Shown one piece after another: positions 33,985 to 41,868 of a DNA stretch of 64,000 bases. The notes beneath the pieces are model-generated. The model was given only the letters and a program-made list of their open reading frames with translations. It was not told where the DNA came from and searched no databases. The DNA comes from a virus. Position 1 is the stretch's first letter. The number at the start of each line of letters is the position of its first letter. Position numbers and translations under genes: made by a program. The DNA lies in IMG/VR virus record IMGVR_UViG_3300023110_001595, positions 1-64,000 of that record; one strand, 5' to 3'.

Positions 33985-34026
33985 ACTGTACTTACCTAAT
34001 TATATACATACTTTATGATTATATGA

Positions 34027-35097
34027 TCATTTCCTTGTTTCGTTGGTTTCAACATAGTATAGCTCATTGTGATATGCTTTGTTTTTTGCACAAGTTTTTA
34101 TACATCTAGTCAAATGTAAAGGATGCCCAGGTGTCCAACTAGCTTCCAAAAGTTTTTTATACCATTCATGATTTAAAATGTCATCTAAACTATGTTTTTG
34201 CAAACTATTCCATCCATCGTTAAAATAGTTTAATTTGTCTACAATTTTTTCAGAATTTTTAAAAACACTATCCCATAAAAAACAACAAGGCCAGACAGTT
34301 AAATCATTTGCAATAAAAATTTCTTGTTCGTGAACATATTTACAAGTGATTGTATCAATAATATTTTTTACTTTTTCTTGGTTAGTGTCACGCTTTTTTG
34401 TTTTGTATTCCAAAATAAATTTATCTAATTCTTTTGCTACATCTTTTTGTTTGTGTTCTTTACTTCCAGTGGTAGTAATTACTTTTGTTTCTTTATTGTT
34501 TTTCTTACCAATATGAGATATCCATTGATGGTAACTGTTACGCATACCTGTTCTAGTTGCAAAATCAAAACCTAATACAGCAGCGTGAGCTCGTGCTGTT
34601 ACCAAATCTTTTTCGTTATGATCAAATTCAATAAACACCCACGTGGCGTGTTGTTCTGGTGCATTTTCTGCAAATGCTATCATATTACGTTCTATTGTTG
34701 ACCATTTTGTATTCACTCTATAAATATGATTAGTATCTTTGTGTCCATCAACACAAAAATGTACGTGCAATTTACCTATATATTTTTGAGCTAATTTTCC
34801 TAAATCTATCCACCATTGTTGACTGTTATATCCTCCGTTTGTGCTGTATTCACAATAAGCATTTCTTTCTAAAAGATATTCAGTCATTTTATAACAATCA
34901 GGATTAACTATTGGATCTCCTAACACACCGCAAAACTTAAATTCAACACCATTGTAATTATCATTTGGAAAAATTCTTTTTAGGTCTTCAAAAGTAAAAG
35001 AATTAACTTTTAAATGATTACTATGCAAAGTTCTTGCACAGCCTGGACAAGCTGCATTACAATCACTAGTAATTTCTAGTTCCACTTTTTGTATCAT
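34027..35097 (-). CDS. Radical SAM/SPASM enzyme, GDP-type (copy 2)
   Basis: A 356-residue radical SAM protein. The motif CNAACPGC (Cys13, Cys17, Cys20) lies right at the N-terminus. GGEP is replaced by CGVLGDPIVNPD. VDGHKDTNHIYR and FDHNEKDLVTARAHA are shared with 24444 and 35094. A Lys-rich insertion (TGSKEHKQKDVAKELDKF) precedes SPASM-like cysteines (ITCKYV, VWPCCFLW, TRCIKTCAKN). The ATG overlaps the stop of the paralogue at 35094 (ATGA), so the two are a translationally coupled tandem pair. Confidence 0.8.
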   Translation of the reverse strand: MIQKVELEITSDCNAACPGCARTLHSNHLKVNSFTFEDLKRIFPNDNYNGVEFKFCGVLGDPIVNPDCYKMTEYLLERNAYCEYSTNGGYNSQQWWIDLGKLAQKYIGKLHVHFCVDGHKDTNHIYRVNTKWSTIERNMIAFAENAPEQHATWVFIEFDHNEKDLVTARAHAAVLGFDFATRTGMRNSYHQWISHIGKKNNKETKVITTTGSKEHKQKDVAKELDKFILEYKTKKRDTNQEKVKNIIDTITCKYVHEQEIFIANDLTVWPCCFLWDSVFKNSEKIVDKLNYFNDGWNSLQKHSLDDILNHEWYKKLLEASWTPGHPLHLTRCIKTCAKNKAYHNELYYVETNETRK

Positions 35098-36173
35098 TTA
35101 AATTGTGCTCCAAACGGATCAAACTCTTTACCGCACTTCATACTACAAACTTTTAATTTGCCATCTGCACAACTAGGCTTGTTCCAACTGGCTTCTATGT
35201 TATCAAATATACCTGTATCAAACACTGCACGTAATCCGTGTGTCTTAGCATCGATTGCATTTTTGCCGCCTACGTCATCAATGAAGTCCCATACTTGTTC
35301 TACTTTAGGATCTTTGTGCCACCATTTATACATACGTCCAGCAGTCCAACAACAAGGCATTGCAAGTCCTTCTGCTGTTATAAACAAGTTGCCTTCGTCT
35401 TTGACTTTACATTGTATTTCTGCTCTGTCATAGTATGCATCCATTGTACCGTGTTTGCTTTTTACCTGGTCATATTGTTTTATAGCTTGGTTTTGATATT
35501 TTTCATCTGGCTTCTTAAGTTGTGCAGTCTTGTTTCCTTTTTTATCTACTGCTTGATGTGACTCTTTCTTTTCACTACTAGCAGTTACAAATCTACCTGT
35601 TTTTTTAGATACAAATCTTTCAAAGCCCATACGTTCACTGATTTCTCTTGCTTCTTCAACTTGATGTTGATTATGCTCAAAAATTAGGAAATCCCAACGT
35701 GCCCTTCCTCCGGCAGCAATAAAACTACGCATTGCTCGTTCTACATTATCCCATACAACACCCTGCCTGTATAGATGATTAGTGTCACTAAGACCATCCA
35801 CGCTAAAAATAACAGTGCCCATCCTGCCGTAGATTTTGGCCAATTCAGCCCACCATGCTTCATCTCTTGCTCCTGCGTTTGTATTCATGCTGAGCCACAT
35901 ATCTTTGTTGTGTTCTCTAAAATATTTGAATATTTCAAGTGTATCTCGTGCAACAATAGGATCTCCTAAATTGCCACACATATACATTGTTTTTAATTGT
36001 GCAATAAACTCTGGTTCAAATATACGTTTACAATCTTCTAGTGTAAGTTCATTCAAATCTATATGCGGATTTAATGCGCCTCCGTTTTGATTACGATCAC
36101 ACATAGGGCAATTAGCCTGACAGTTTTGTGTATTTTCTAAGTGTATACTTCTTATATCTTCATACTTATACAT
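35094..36173 (-). CDS. Radical SAM/SPASM enzyme, GDP-type (copy 3)
   Basis: A 359-residue radical SAM protein. The cluster motif is CQANCPMC (Cys18, Cys22, Cys25), and MCGNLGDPIVARD replaces GGEP. SVDGLSDTNHLYRQG and FEHNQHQVEEA match the other two GDP-type copies. A Lys/Gln-rich insertion (ASSEKKESHQAVDKKGN) lies before the SPASM-like cysteines (QCKVKD, MPCCWT, VCSMKCG). It overlaps the SGNH gene at 36166 and the tandem copy at 34027. Confidence 0.8.
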   Translation of the reverse strand: MYKYEDIRSIHLENTQNCQANCPMCDRNQNGGALNPHIDLNELTLEDCKRIFEPEFIAQLKTMYMCGNLGDPIVARDTLEIFKYFREHNKDMWLSMNTNAGARDEAWWAELAKIYGRMGTVIFSVDGLSDTNHLYRQGVVWDNVERAMRSFIAAGGRARWDFLIFEHNQHQVEEAREISERMGFERFVSKKTGRFVTASSEKKESHQAVDKKGNKTAQLKKPDEKYQNQAIKQYDQVKSKHGTMDAYYDRAEIQCKVKDEGNLFITAEGLAMPCCWTAGRMYKWWHKDPKVEQVWDFIDDVGGKNAIDAKTHGLRAVFDTGIFDNIEASWNKPSCADGKLKVCSMKCGKEFDPFGAQFK

Positions 36174-36897
36174 AATATTTGCCTATAAAATTTAAAATTT
36201 CTTCATTTGTTTTAGGTCCGATATGCTGATTATCAAACGCTGTGTCTAGTCTGATAATGTGAGATACATTAAAAGCAGCAGCAGTAAAATCCTCTAAGGC
36301 AAATTCTACTGTTTTAATGTTAAATAAATTTAACATTTTTATAGTTGTTTCCTTTGCCCATAAAGAATTATATTCTATTAAATTTCCATATCGCATTAAA
36401 GATTTAAATATTTTTGATCTGCCTCCTTCTGCAAGTATGCTTGCAACTGAAGGTGTATTACCTTCATAAGGAAAACATAGTCTCATTTGCTTTGGCCATT
36501 GTATAACAACTAATTTAGGTAATTTTATTTCAGATGTTACTAAATTTAAAACATTCATTAGAATAATATTTGTACTGCCGCCGGAAATTCCTAAATTATA
36601 CACTGGAATATTTAATTTATCTTCTAACAAATTACTGTATCTTTCTTTTTCATATTGAAACAATCCGTATGTATTACTGCAACCGAATGCTAATGCGTAG
36701 TCATTGTTAAACTGAAATTCTGGTGTTCTATATCCAAAAGTATTTGTGTTATAATATATAGGATTTTTTGATAGATTTGCATAGTGCCAATTATCGCCTC
36801 TACGTTTTTTTTGCTTGTTCCAAGTATGTTCGTCTACAGAATTATCCCAATTCTTAATAGACTTTTTAATTCCAACTTTAAGAAAAGGACTAGACAT
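36166..36897 (-). CDS. SGNH-hydrolase-like protein (copy 3)
   Basis: A 243-residue SGNH-like protein. I use the ATG at 36897 because AAGGAG lies just upstream. An ATG at 36912 is in frame. After a 65-residue charged N-terminal extension come block I FGCSNTYG (Ser74), NLGISGGSTNIIL (Gly/Asn block) and the Asp/His pair in FDNQHIGPKT. The arrangement matches the copy at 23732 (GCSYTDG, NLGIGGGSN). It overlaps the radical SAM gene downstream and the glycosyltransferase-like gene upstream, so it is likely to act on the same product. Confidence 0.65.
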   Translation of the reverse strand: MSSPFLKVGIKKSIKNWDNSVDEHTWNKQKKRRGDNWHYANLSKNPIYYNTNTFGYRTPEFQFNNDYALAFGCSNTYGLFQYEKERYSNLLEDKLNIPVYNLGISGGSTNIILMNVLNLVTSEIKLPKLVVIQWPKQMRLCFPYEGNTPSVASILAEGGRSKIFKSLMRYGNLIEYNSLWAKETTIKMLNLFNIKTVEFALEDFTAAAFNVSHIIRLDTAFDNQHIGPKTNEEILNFIGKYYV

Positions 36898-38029
36898 TTT
36901 GACTCCTTGCATAAAGTAATAATGCTTCCTTTAATGTATTTTTTCTGCGACTAAGTCTATATAATTCTAAATTATATTTTAAAGCATAATGCATTTCTTT
37001 CCGTATATCTAATAAACTTGCTGTGTCATATTTTTTAAGTTTGTTTAAGTTATCAATAATTATTTTTATTCTGTGTTCAATAGGATAATCGTTATCGTAG
37101 CTTTCATTCCACCAATACTCAAAAGTTATATATCCTTTATTCCTTAATTCTTGTATTATGCCAGGATTACCTAAAGTCATAAAAGGCATTCCAATACCCA
37201 ACGGTTTATAAACTTTTTCACTGAGCAAAAGTCTATCATTTTCCACATCGGTCTCTGTATTTAAGAACAAAAAACTTTCACTACATTCTTTTGGAACAGA
37301 GTTGGTAGGCATTGTACTACTCAAATCCGTTATATCTAATACATCAAATTTCATTCTATCAATTTGAGTATTTGGATACATTTTTTTATAAAATTGGAAT
37401 TCGTCAAATACATTTCCCCAAGTATTATAACCGTCGTGAAAAAGATTTTTTGCTATCAATTGATCTAATAGTAAACAACGATGGTATCTAGCTACTCTAG
37501 TAAGATTTATATATAATTTTTTTGGATTATATTCAACTACATCGTCGTAAGGTTGAAAACGATTCTTCCATCTATCATCGTAAAAAGATTTTCCGTGTTT
37601 GCTGTCAAATTTTTTATCAACTGTAACAGCAAAAAATTTTATATAAGGATATTTAACAATAAAGTAATCAAGGGTCTCGGCGTGTGTTTTTGGACATTCC
37701 ATAATTTCACCAATGCACACATGAACATTAGGCAAAGACAAAAAATTTTTATTTTCGTTTAAAAAAATGTCAAATTTATTTTTCCAACGTTCCACTTTTT
37801 CAATTTTGTCATTTTTAATGTAAGGAACTTGAACAATATAAAATTTATCTTCTCTGTAAGTTTTTGTGTAATCAACTTCGTCAACACTATCGTTGAAATC
37901 TGCAATTACATCCATTAAAATATAATTATACCAAGGAGCACGTAAGGCACGGTTATAAACTGTTATACCTCTATCATCAAAAAATTCATAATGTTTTTTG
38001 CCGAGGTATTTCATTACAATTTTAGTCAT
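36890..38029 (-). CDS. Probable glycosyltransferase (GT-B/fucosyltransferase-like C-terminus)
   Basis: A 379-residue protein. The best clue is the C-terminal block SEKVYKPLGIGMPFMTLGN followed by LRNKGYITF, which resembles the nucleotide-sugar site (E-K-x(2)-KP, then PF and LR..G..TF) of phage fucosyltransferase-like GT-B enzymes. The N-terminal half (NYILMDVIADFNDSVDEVD) is unassigned. It starts with an ATG overlapping the small gene at 38022 and ends over the SGNH gene. The acceptor is unknown. A confident family call would need profile comparison. Confidence 0.5.
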   Translation of the reverse strand: MTKIVMKYLGKKHYEFFDDRGITVYNRALRAPWYNYILMDVIADFNDSVDEVDYTKTYREDKFYIVQVPYIKNDKIEKVERWKNKFDIFLNENKNFLSLPNVHVCIGEIMECPKTHAETLDYFIVKYPYIKFFAVTVDKKFDSKHGKSFYDDRWKNRFQPYDDVVEYNPKKLYINLTRVARYHRCLLLDQLIAKNLFHDGYNTWGNVFDEFQFYKKMYPNTQIDRMKFDVLDITDLSSTMPTNSVPKECSESFLFLNTETDVENDRLLLSEKVYKPLGIGMPFMTLGNPGIIQELRNKGYITFEYWWNESYDNDYPIEHRIKIIIDNLNKLKKYDTASLLDIRKEMHYALKYNLELYRLSRRKNTLKEALLLYARSQNV

Positions 38030-38246
38030 CTAAAATTAACCTAACATCTTTTCCAGGACTTGTTTTGCTAGGTAAACCTCCATACTGCTCTATGTACCAT
38101 TCAATAACAGCCTTATACCAGTTTTGACTGTTATGATGTGCTTTTTTATTAAACTGCCAAATATTGTTATTTGTTGCTTGCATTGTGCTCAATGCTCTAG
38201 CACTTTCTTTTTGTAATTGTCTTACATCTAAATCATTTATATCCAA
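38022..38246 (-). CDS. Small hypothetical protein (74 aa, TTG start)
   Basis: The 74-residue frame begins with TTG at 38246 inside the end of the methyltransferase-like gene. No ATG is available upstream of the conserved-looking part. It is helical (RQLQKESARALSTMQATNN) and then has Trp/His-rich SQNWYKAVIEWYIEQYGG, ending KTSPGKDVRLILDD. It is coupled on both sides by overlaps. The unusual start lowers confidence, but the reading frame fills the gap exactly between two real genes. Confidence 0.55.
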   Translation of the reverse strand: MDINDLDVRQLQKESARALSTMQATNNNIWQFNKKAHHNSQNWYKAVIEWYIEQYGGLPSKTSPGKDVRLILDD

Positions 38247-39273
38247 TTTTCATAAACCTTTTGTACTGTGTCAAATCTAGTTCACCTTCATATAAAACAT
38301 TAGACATTGGTGTTTTTTTGCTAAATTCTTCTAACGTTTTGCTGCAATTAACGTGTTCTTTAATTTCAAAATAATTATTATTTTGTAATACTATTAGTTG
38401 ACCTGGAATAATTTTACTATACCAATCTTGAAAATCTTCAATATGTTCAGTGCTGGTATTTATAATTGTATTAGGATAACTCCATAGAGTTTCAATGGTA
38501 CCGTTATTTTTTTCTACGTCATATATGTGTTCGTCAAATCGTAGTTCATGTATGTCTTGTGTACAGGATTTAAATTTCCATTCGTTTATAATCCAAGGTT
38601 TGTTAAAAATATTTGAAATTTGTAAAGTACTTGGGTCTATATCGAAACTTATAATTTCATCTACATTAATGTCAGATTCAAAAATCATAGTAGCTAATGT
38701 TGCATACCATCCTGCACATAAAAATACAACACCTAAATCTCTGTTAATTTCTTTTAATTTTTCAACTAGCCATTGTTTACTTTTTATTTGTCCTCTGCTG
38801 AGGCAATCTTTATCAAATTCAATATTATTTGTTATTAGATCTTTTAGAGCTTTTACAAAATGACTATCTGTATGTTTTTCTAGTATCCTAAACATACTCC
38901 ACATATTGTCATCTAATATTAGTTTTTTTAAATCTTCGTCGCCAATCATTCTAAAAATACTGTGTATATTATTTTCGGTTACTGATTTTCTTAAATCTTC
39001 GTTTCCTGGTAGTAATCTAAATAAACTGTGTAAATTATTTTCTAAAACTGCTTTACGCAAATCTTCCAAATCGCCTATGCATCTTTTGTTTTCAACAATT
39101 CTAAAAATACTATGTATATTATTTTCTAAAACAGCTTTACGTAATTCTTCATTGTCACTTAATTTCAGAATGCTATGCAAATCTTCATCAACATATGATC
39201 TACGTAATAATTCGAAATTTGTATCGTTTTTATTTAATATTTCAAATCTATCTAGTACTTCAAATATTTCCAT
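38233..39273 (-). CDS. Repeat protein with C-terminal SAM-methyltransferase-like domain
   Basis: A 346-residue protein from the ATG at 39273 (AAGGA upstream). Residues 20-130 hold five copies of a 19-residue helical repeat, consensus xEDLRKAVLENNIHSIFRx, with irregular spacers. The C-terminal part looks like a class-I methyltransferase: VVFLCAGWYATLATMIFE as the glycine-containing first strand, EIISFDIDP as the acidic strand-2 end, then WSYPNTIINTSTEHIEDF at the strand-4 region. A substrate-recruiting repeat array fused to a methyltransferase is plausible. The start overlaps the glycosyltransferase stop by 14 bases. Confidence 0.65.
   Translation of the reverse strand: MEIFEVLDRFEILNKNDTNFELLRRSYVDEDLHSILKLSDNEELRKAVLENNIHSIFRIVENKRCIGDLEDLRKAVLENNLHSLFRLLPGNEDLRKSVTENNIHSIFRMIGDEDLKKLILDDNMWSMFRILEKHTDSHFVKALKDLITNNIEFDKDCLSRGQIKSKQWLVEKLKEINRDLGVVFLCAGWYATLATMIFESDINVDEIISFDIDPSTLQISNIFNKPWIINEWKFKSCTQDIHELRFDEHIYDVEKNNGTIETLWSYPNTIINTSTEHIEDFQDWYSKIIPGQLIVLQNNNYFEIKEHVNCSKTLEEFSKKTPMSNVLYEGELDLTQYKRFMKIGYK
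38884..39216 (-). repeat. Five coding repeats of a 19-residue helical unit
   Basis: Units at residues 20-38, 41-59, 69-87, 91-109 and 112-130 of the methyltransferase-like protein share the pattern (E/D)xLR(K/R)xVxENNxHS(I/L)FR(I/L/M). The middle three are nearly identical and the first and last are diverged, as in a decaying or specialised solenoid. Confidence 0.85.
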
Positions 39274-40294
39274 CAAATTTTTCCTTAAGCCAATCAAAGT
39301 CATTAATTAAACGTAATTCATCTGGTTTGTTTTTGTTTCTTGCGCCATATGATGCACCTGCTTTTGCTCCAATAAGAGCATATTCTCCAAATTTAGGATC
39401 ACCTTCAATATATGTACACCAAGTTCTTAAACGTTCATTTGTTTCTTGGCTTTTTTGCCTATCAATTACTTTACTACTTAGTTTACAACATTCTCTAAAA
39501 GCACTCTTCCACGTATTAAAAGGATCTGTGTTAAAGGCTGTAACGTTAGATATTTTATTCATTGCTACAAATTTATCACTAACACTTGTTGTCATATCTG
39601 GTTTACTTACATCCATAACAAGAGTTTTTTCTGTTGGAAAAAGTTTCACTCCGCCATATCCATATACTAGTCCATTAACTGGATTCATACTGCGCCATAC
39701 GTGTACGGCTTGCTTATTGTGATGTTCTGGAATATAATCAAAAGAAAATTCGTCTGTTAGTTGTGCATCACCATCTATGATCCAAAACATATCAGTTTCA
39801 CACAAACTTGCAGCAGCAATATGAGCTTGATGTATTCCTTTGACACCGTGTATACGTTTTACATCTGGAAAACGTGCTAAAACACGTTCATAATTTTCAT
39901 CAGCATTAGGTTCATTGTAACTTATAAAAACTTTATCAAAATTTGAGATAACAGGTTTACTTGCTTGAATAGGTACGAATTTTTTGTTTATATAAAATCT
40001 TGCTTTTAATTCACCAGGTCCATGATGACTGTTTTTTGGCATTAAACACACACCGTCATAAAAGTCACCATTCTTAAATACGTGAGTATATGTGTTGTTA
40101 TATTCATCAACTGTATAATTAAAATCAAAGTCTTCGTCAACCACAAGGTTATCATAAACAATCCAAAGCATTTTTGTAAGACTTTTACGTTTTGCTTGTG
40201 GAACATTTTCAGCATATTTTGCTGTGGGAAATCTAGTTTTTAGTTTTGTGAATTGTAACTCAGACGGATTGCCAATATAAAAAATATCATACAT
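39260..40294 (-). CDS. GT-A glycosyltransferase-like protein (copy 1)
   Basis: A 344-residue protein of a type common beside fibre genes in marine T4-like phages. The second half has VFISYNEPNADENYERVLARF, then RIHGVKGIHQAHIAAA and MFWIIDGDAQL, where Asp-Gly-Asp is a DXD motif. VYGYGGVKLFPT follows. The first 110 residues are a separate domain. A paralogue of the second domain is at 44803 (SYDEPNAEQN, RVHGVKGSDSAHKAA, VDGDN). A consensus promoter lies 6 bases before the ATG, again predicting a leaderless mRNA. Confidence 0.7.
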   Translation of the reverse strand: MYDIFYIGNPSELQFTKLKTRFPTAKYAENVPQAKRKSLTKMLWIVYDNLVVDEDFDFNYTVDEYNNTYTHVFKNGDFYDGVCLMPKNSHHGPGELKARFYINKKFVPIQASKPVISNFDKVFISYNEPNADENYERVLARFPDVKRIHGVKGIHQAHIAAASLCETDMFWIIDGDAQLTDEFSFDYIPEHHNKQAVHVWRSMNPVNGLVYGYGGVKLFPTEKTLVMDVSKPDMTTSVSDKFVAMNKISNVTAFNTDPFNTWKSAFRECCKLSSKVIDRQKSQETNERLRTWCTYIEGDPKFGEYALIGAKAGASYGARNKNKPDELRLINDFDWLKEKFDGNI

Positions 40295-40300
40295 ACAGTA

Positions 40301-40329
40301 ATTATATGAGATTTGTATTCTAATGTCAA
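40301..40329 (-). promoter_or_regulatory. Consensus sigma70 promoter TTGACA-N17-TATAAT, leaderless arrangement
   Basis: On the minus strand TTGACA (40329-40324) and TATAAT (40306-40301) have a 17-base spacer. Only TACTGT separates the -10 from the ATG at 40294, so transcription should start at the start codon. It heads the minus-strand run through the glycosyltransferase, methyltransferase and radical SAM genes. Confidence 0.75.
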
Positions 40330-40341
40330 TATTAGATTTTA

Positions 40342-40349
40342 GATAAATA
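40342..40349 (+). promoter_or_regulatory. T4-like late promoter box (GATAAATA)
   Basis: GATAAATA lies 17 bases before the fibre-like ATG at 40367, with CGGAGG as ribosome site. It is divergent from the sigma70 promoter at 40301, so the 72-base gap holds one early/middle and one late promoter. Confidence 0.65.
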
Positions 40350-40366
40350 TTAGGACGGAGGACGTT

Positions 40367-41824
40367 ATGGCAGATTTTATACCAGGTGAAGCATATAGAT
40401 TAGATATCGTTGGAGCAGACGAATCAGTAATTGTAGATAGTTGGCAAGGACAAGTAAAAGCAGATGTTGTATCATCAAATGGATTGATACAAGTTGATGT
40501 TTCAACAGGTAAACTTTATGGACCAATGGTCGGTAATATAGAAGATACCGAAGGTAATGTAGTTTTCAATTTATCAGCACAAGTTTTAAAATCCGATCTA
40601 GAAGGTAGCGTGTATGATACAAGCGGTCAAATCAAACTTATCGACGGTATGACTGCTAGAGTTATAGCACCTGTTTATGGTAATGTTGTTGACAGCGAAG
40701 GTACAACTATTGTTGATACTGCAAATAAAACTATAACTGCAACTACGTTTACTGGCGATTTTTACGGAGATTTGCACGGTAACATTACAAGTGACAGTGT
40801 TATATATGGTACATTTAGCGGCGACTTCAACGGTAACGCTTACGGTGAGTTTTTTGGCGACTTAGTTGGAGAGCACACGGGCGATGTTATTGGAGATTTA
40901 ACTGGTAACGTTACCGGTAATGTAACAGGTAATGTAAATGGACATTTACTTGGTGCTAATTTGAATACAGCAGAAGGTGAACCTCCTGAAGTAAAAATAA
41001 CAAATTTAAACAACACAATCGAACATCCACAATATAGCTTTTACGGCGGCTTAGAACATCATATTGATCCTGATCCAGGTGCTGTTGCAAACGGTCCTAT
41101 TGTTTATCTAGGTGATACTAGAGCAGATACTGCACTACGTGCTCATGTACATCATTATAACGGACAAGAGATTATCAAGTTACATGATCCGGTTGATCCT
41201 ACCAGCGAAACAGCACCTGCTACTATTAGAGGACATTTTGATGGAAACTTTATATACAGTGACGTAAATGGTGCACAGGATGCATTAACTGTTAGTGAAC
41301 AAGGCACTGTGTTACACGCTGTAAACGGTGTTGTAACAATTGGTGGCTATATTACAGATGCAATAGATTGCGATATAAATATTTTCTCAGATGCAATCAC
41401 AGTGGAAACAAGTGCCGATGAAGAATTTTTAAATGTCAAAAACTACAATGGTACAGTAAATGCAAAAACTGCTATAGGAACAGATAATCCACTTGCAATT
41501 ATTTCAGGTGAAGGTTACAATGGAACAAACTTTGTAACTGGTGGCTTGTTTGGTATCTATGCAGATGCAGCACCAACTGATACTCATGTAGAAAGTAAAT
41601 TTGTTGTTAGCTTACCGAAAGGAAACGACAATCACAGTCAAACAAATCCAAGACGTTTGAGCTTTGACGGTGACGGTGTATTGACAGTGCCTGTATTTAA
41701 AGCAAGAGGCACTACTTTTGCAGACAGAGATTCAATGACAGCAGAAGCTGGCATGATTATTTTTAATCAAAATACAAATAAATTCCAAGGCTACACAGGT
41801 AGTTCTTGGGTTGACTTACACTAA
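40367..41824 (+). CDS. Tail-fibre-like virion protein with GxxxG-rich repeats
   Basis: A 485-residue structural protein. From about residue 129 it carries short repeats with Gly-Asp/Asn-Val pairs (DFYGDLHGNITS; GDFNGNAYGEFFGDLVG; GDLTGNVTGNVTGNVNG) expected to form a beta-helical or trimeric shaft. The C-terminus (ADRDSMTAEAGMIIFNQNTN then GYTGSSWVDLH) is the same type as that of the gene at 9185. It lies alone on the + strand between two glycan or radical SAM gene blocks, with its own late box. Confidence 0.75.
   Translation: MADFIPGEAYRLDIVGADESVIVDSWQGQVKADVVSSNGLIQVDVSTGKLYGPMVGNIEDTEGNVVFNLSAQVLKSDLEGSVYDTSGQIKLIDGMTARVIAPVYGNVVDSEGTTIVDTANKTITATTFTGDFYGDLHGNITSDSVIYGTFSGDFNGNAYGEFFGDLVGEHTGDVIGDLTGNVTGNVTGNVNGHLLGANLNTAEGEPPEVKITNLNNTIEHPQYSFYGGLEHHIDPDPGAVANGPIVYLGDTRADTALRAHVHHYNGQEIIKLHDPVDPTSETAPATIRGHFDGNFIYSDVNGAQDALTVSEQGTVLHAVNGVVTIGGYITDAIDCDINIFSDAITVETSADEEFLNVKNYNGTVNAKTAIGTDNPLAIISGEGYNGTNFVTGGLFGIYADAAPTDTHVESKFVVSLPKGNDNHSQTNPRRLSFDGDGVLTVPVFKARGTTFADRDSMTAEAGMIIFNQNTNKFQGYTGSSWVDLH
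40753..40941 (+). repeat. Imperfect Gly-Asx repeats in fibre gene
   Basis: About ten short units of the form G(D/N)(F/V/L)xG lie in tandem, closing with three near-identical GNV(T/N)G units. The DNA copies (GGTAACGTTACC, GGTAATGTAACA, GGTAATGTAAAT) have diverged at third positions, so this is selected protein periodicity rather than fresh duplication. Confidence 0.7.
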
Positions 41825-41838
41825 ATTTATGTTATAAT
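41811..41838 (+). promoter_or_regulatory. Sigma70-like promoter TTGACT-N16-TATAAT
   Basis: TTGACT (41811-41816, in the last codons of the fibre gene) and TATAAT (41833-41838) have a 16-base spacer. It lies 30 bases before the ANL-enzyme ATG at 41869, with CGGAGG as ribosome site. Confidence 0.7.
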
Positions 41839-41868
41839 AAAAACTAAAGATTCGGAGGTGTTTTCAGA

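Noticed and set aside
33985-34026. Promoter upstream of the radical SAM gene at 32584
   Set aside because: A TATAAT-like box exists but no -35 at 16-18 bases. In AT-rich DNA this alone is weak.
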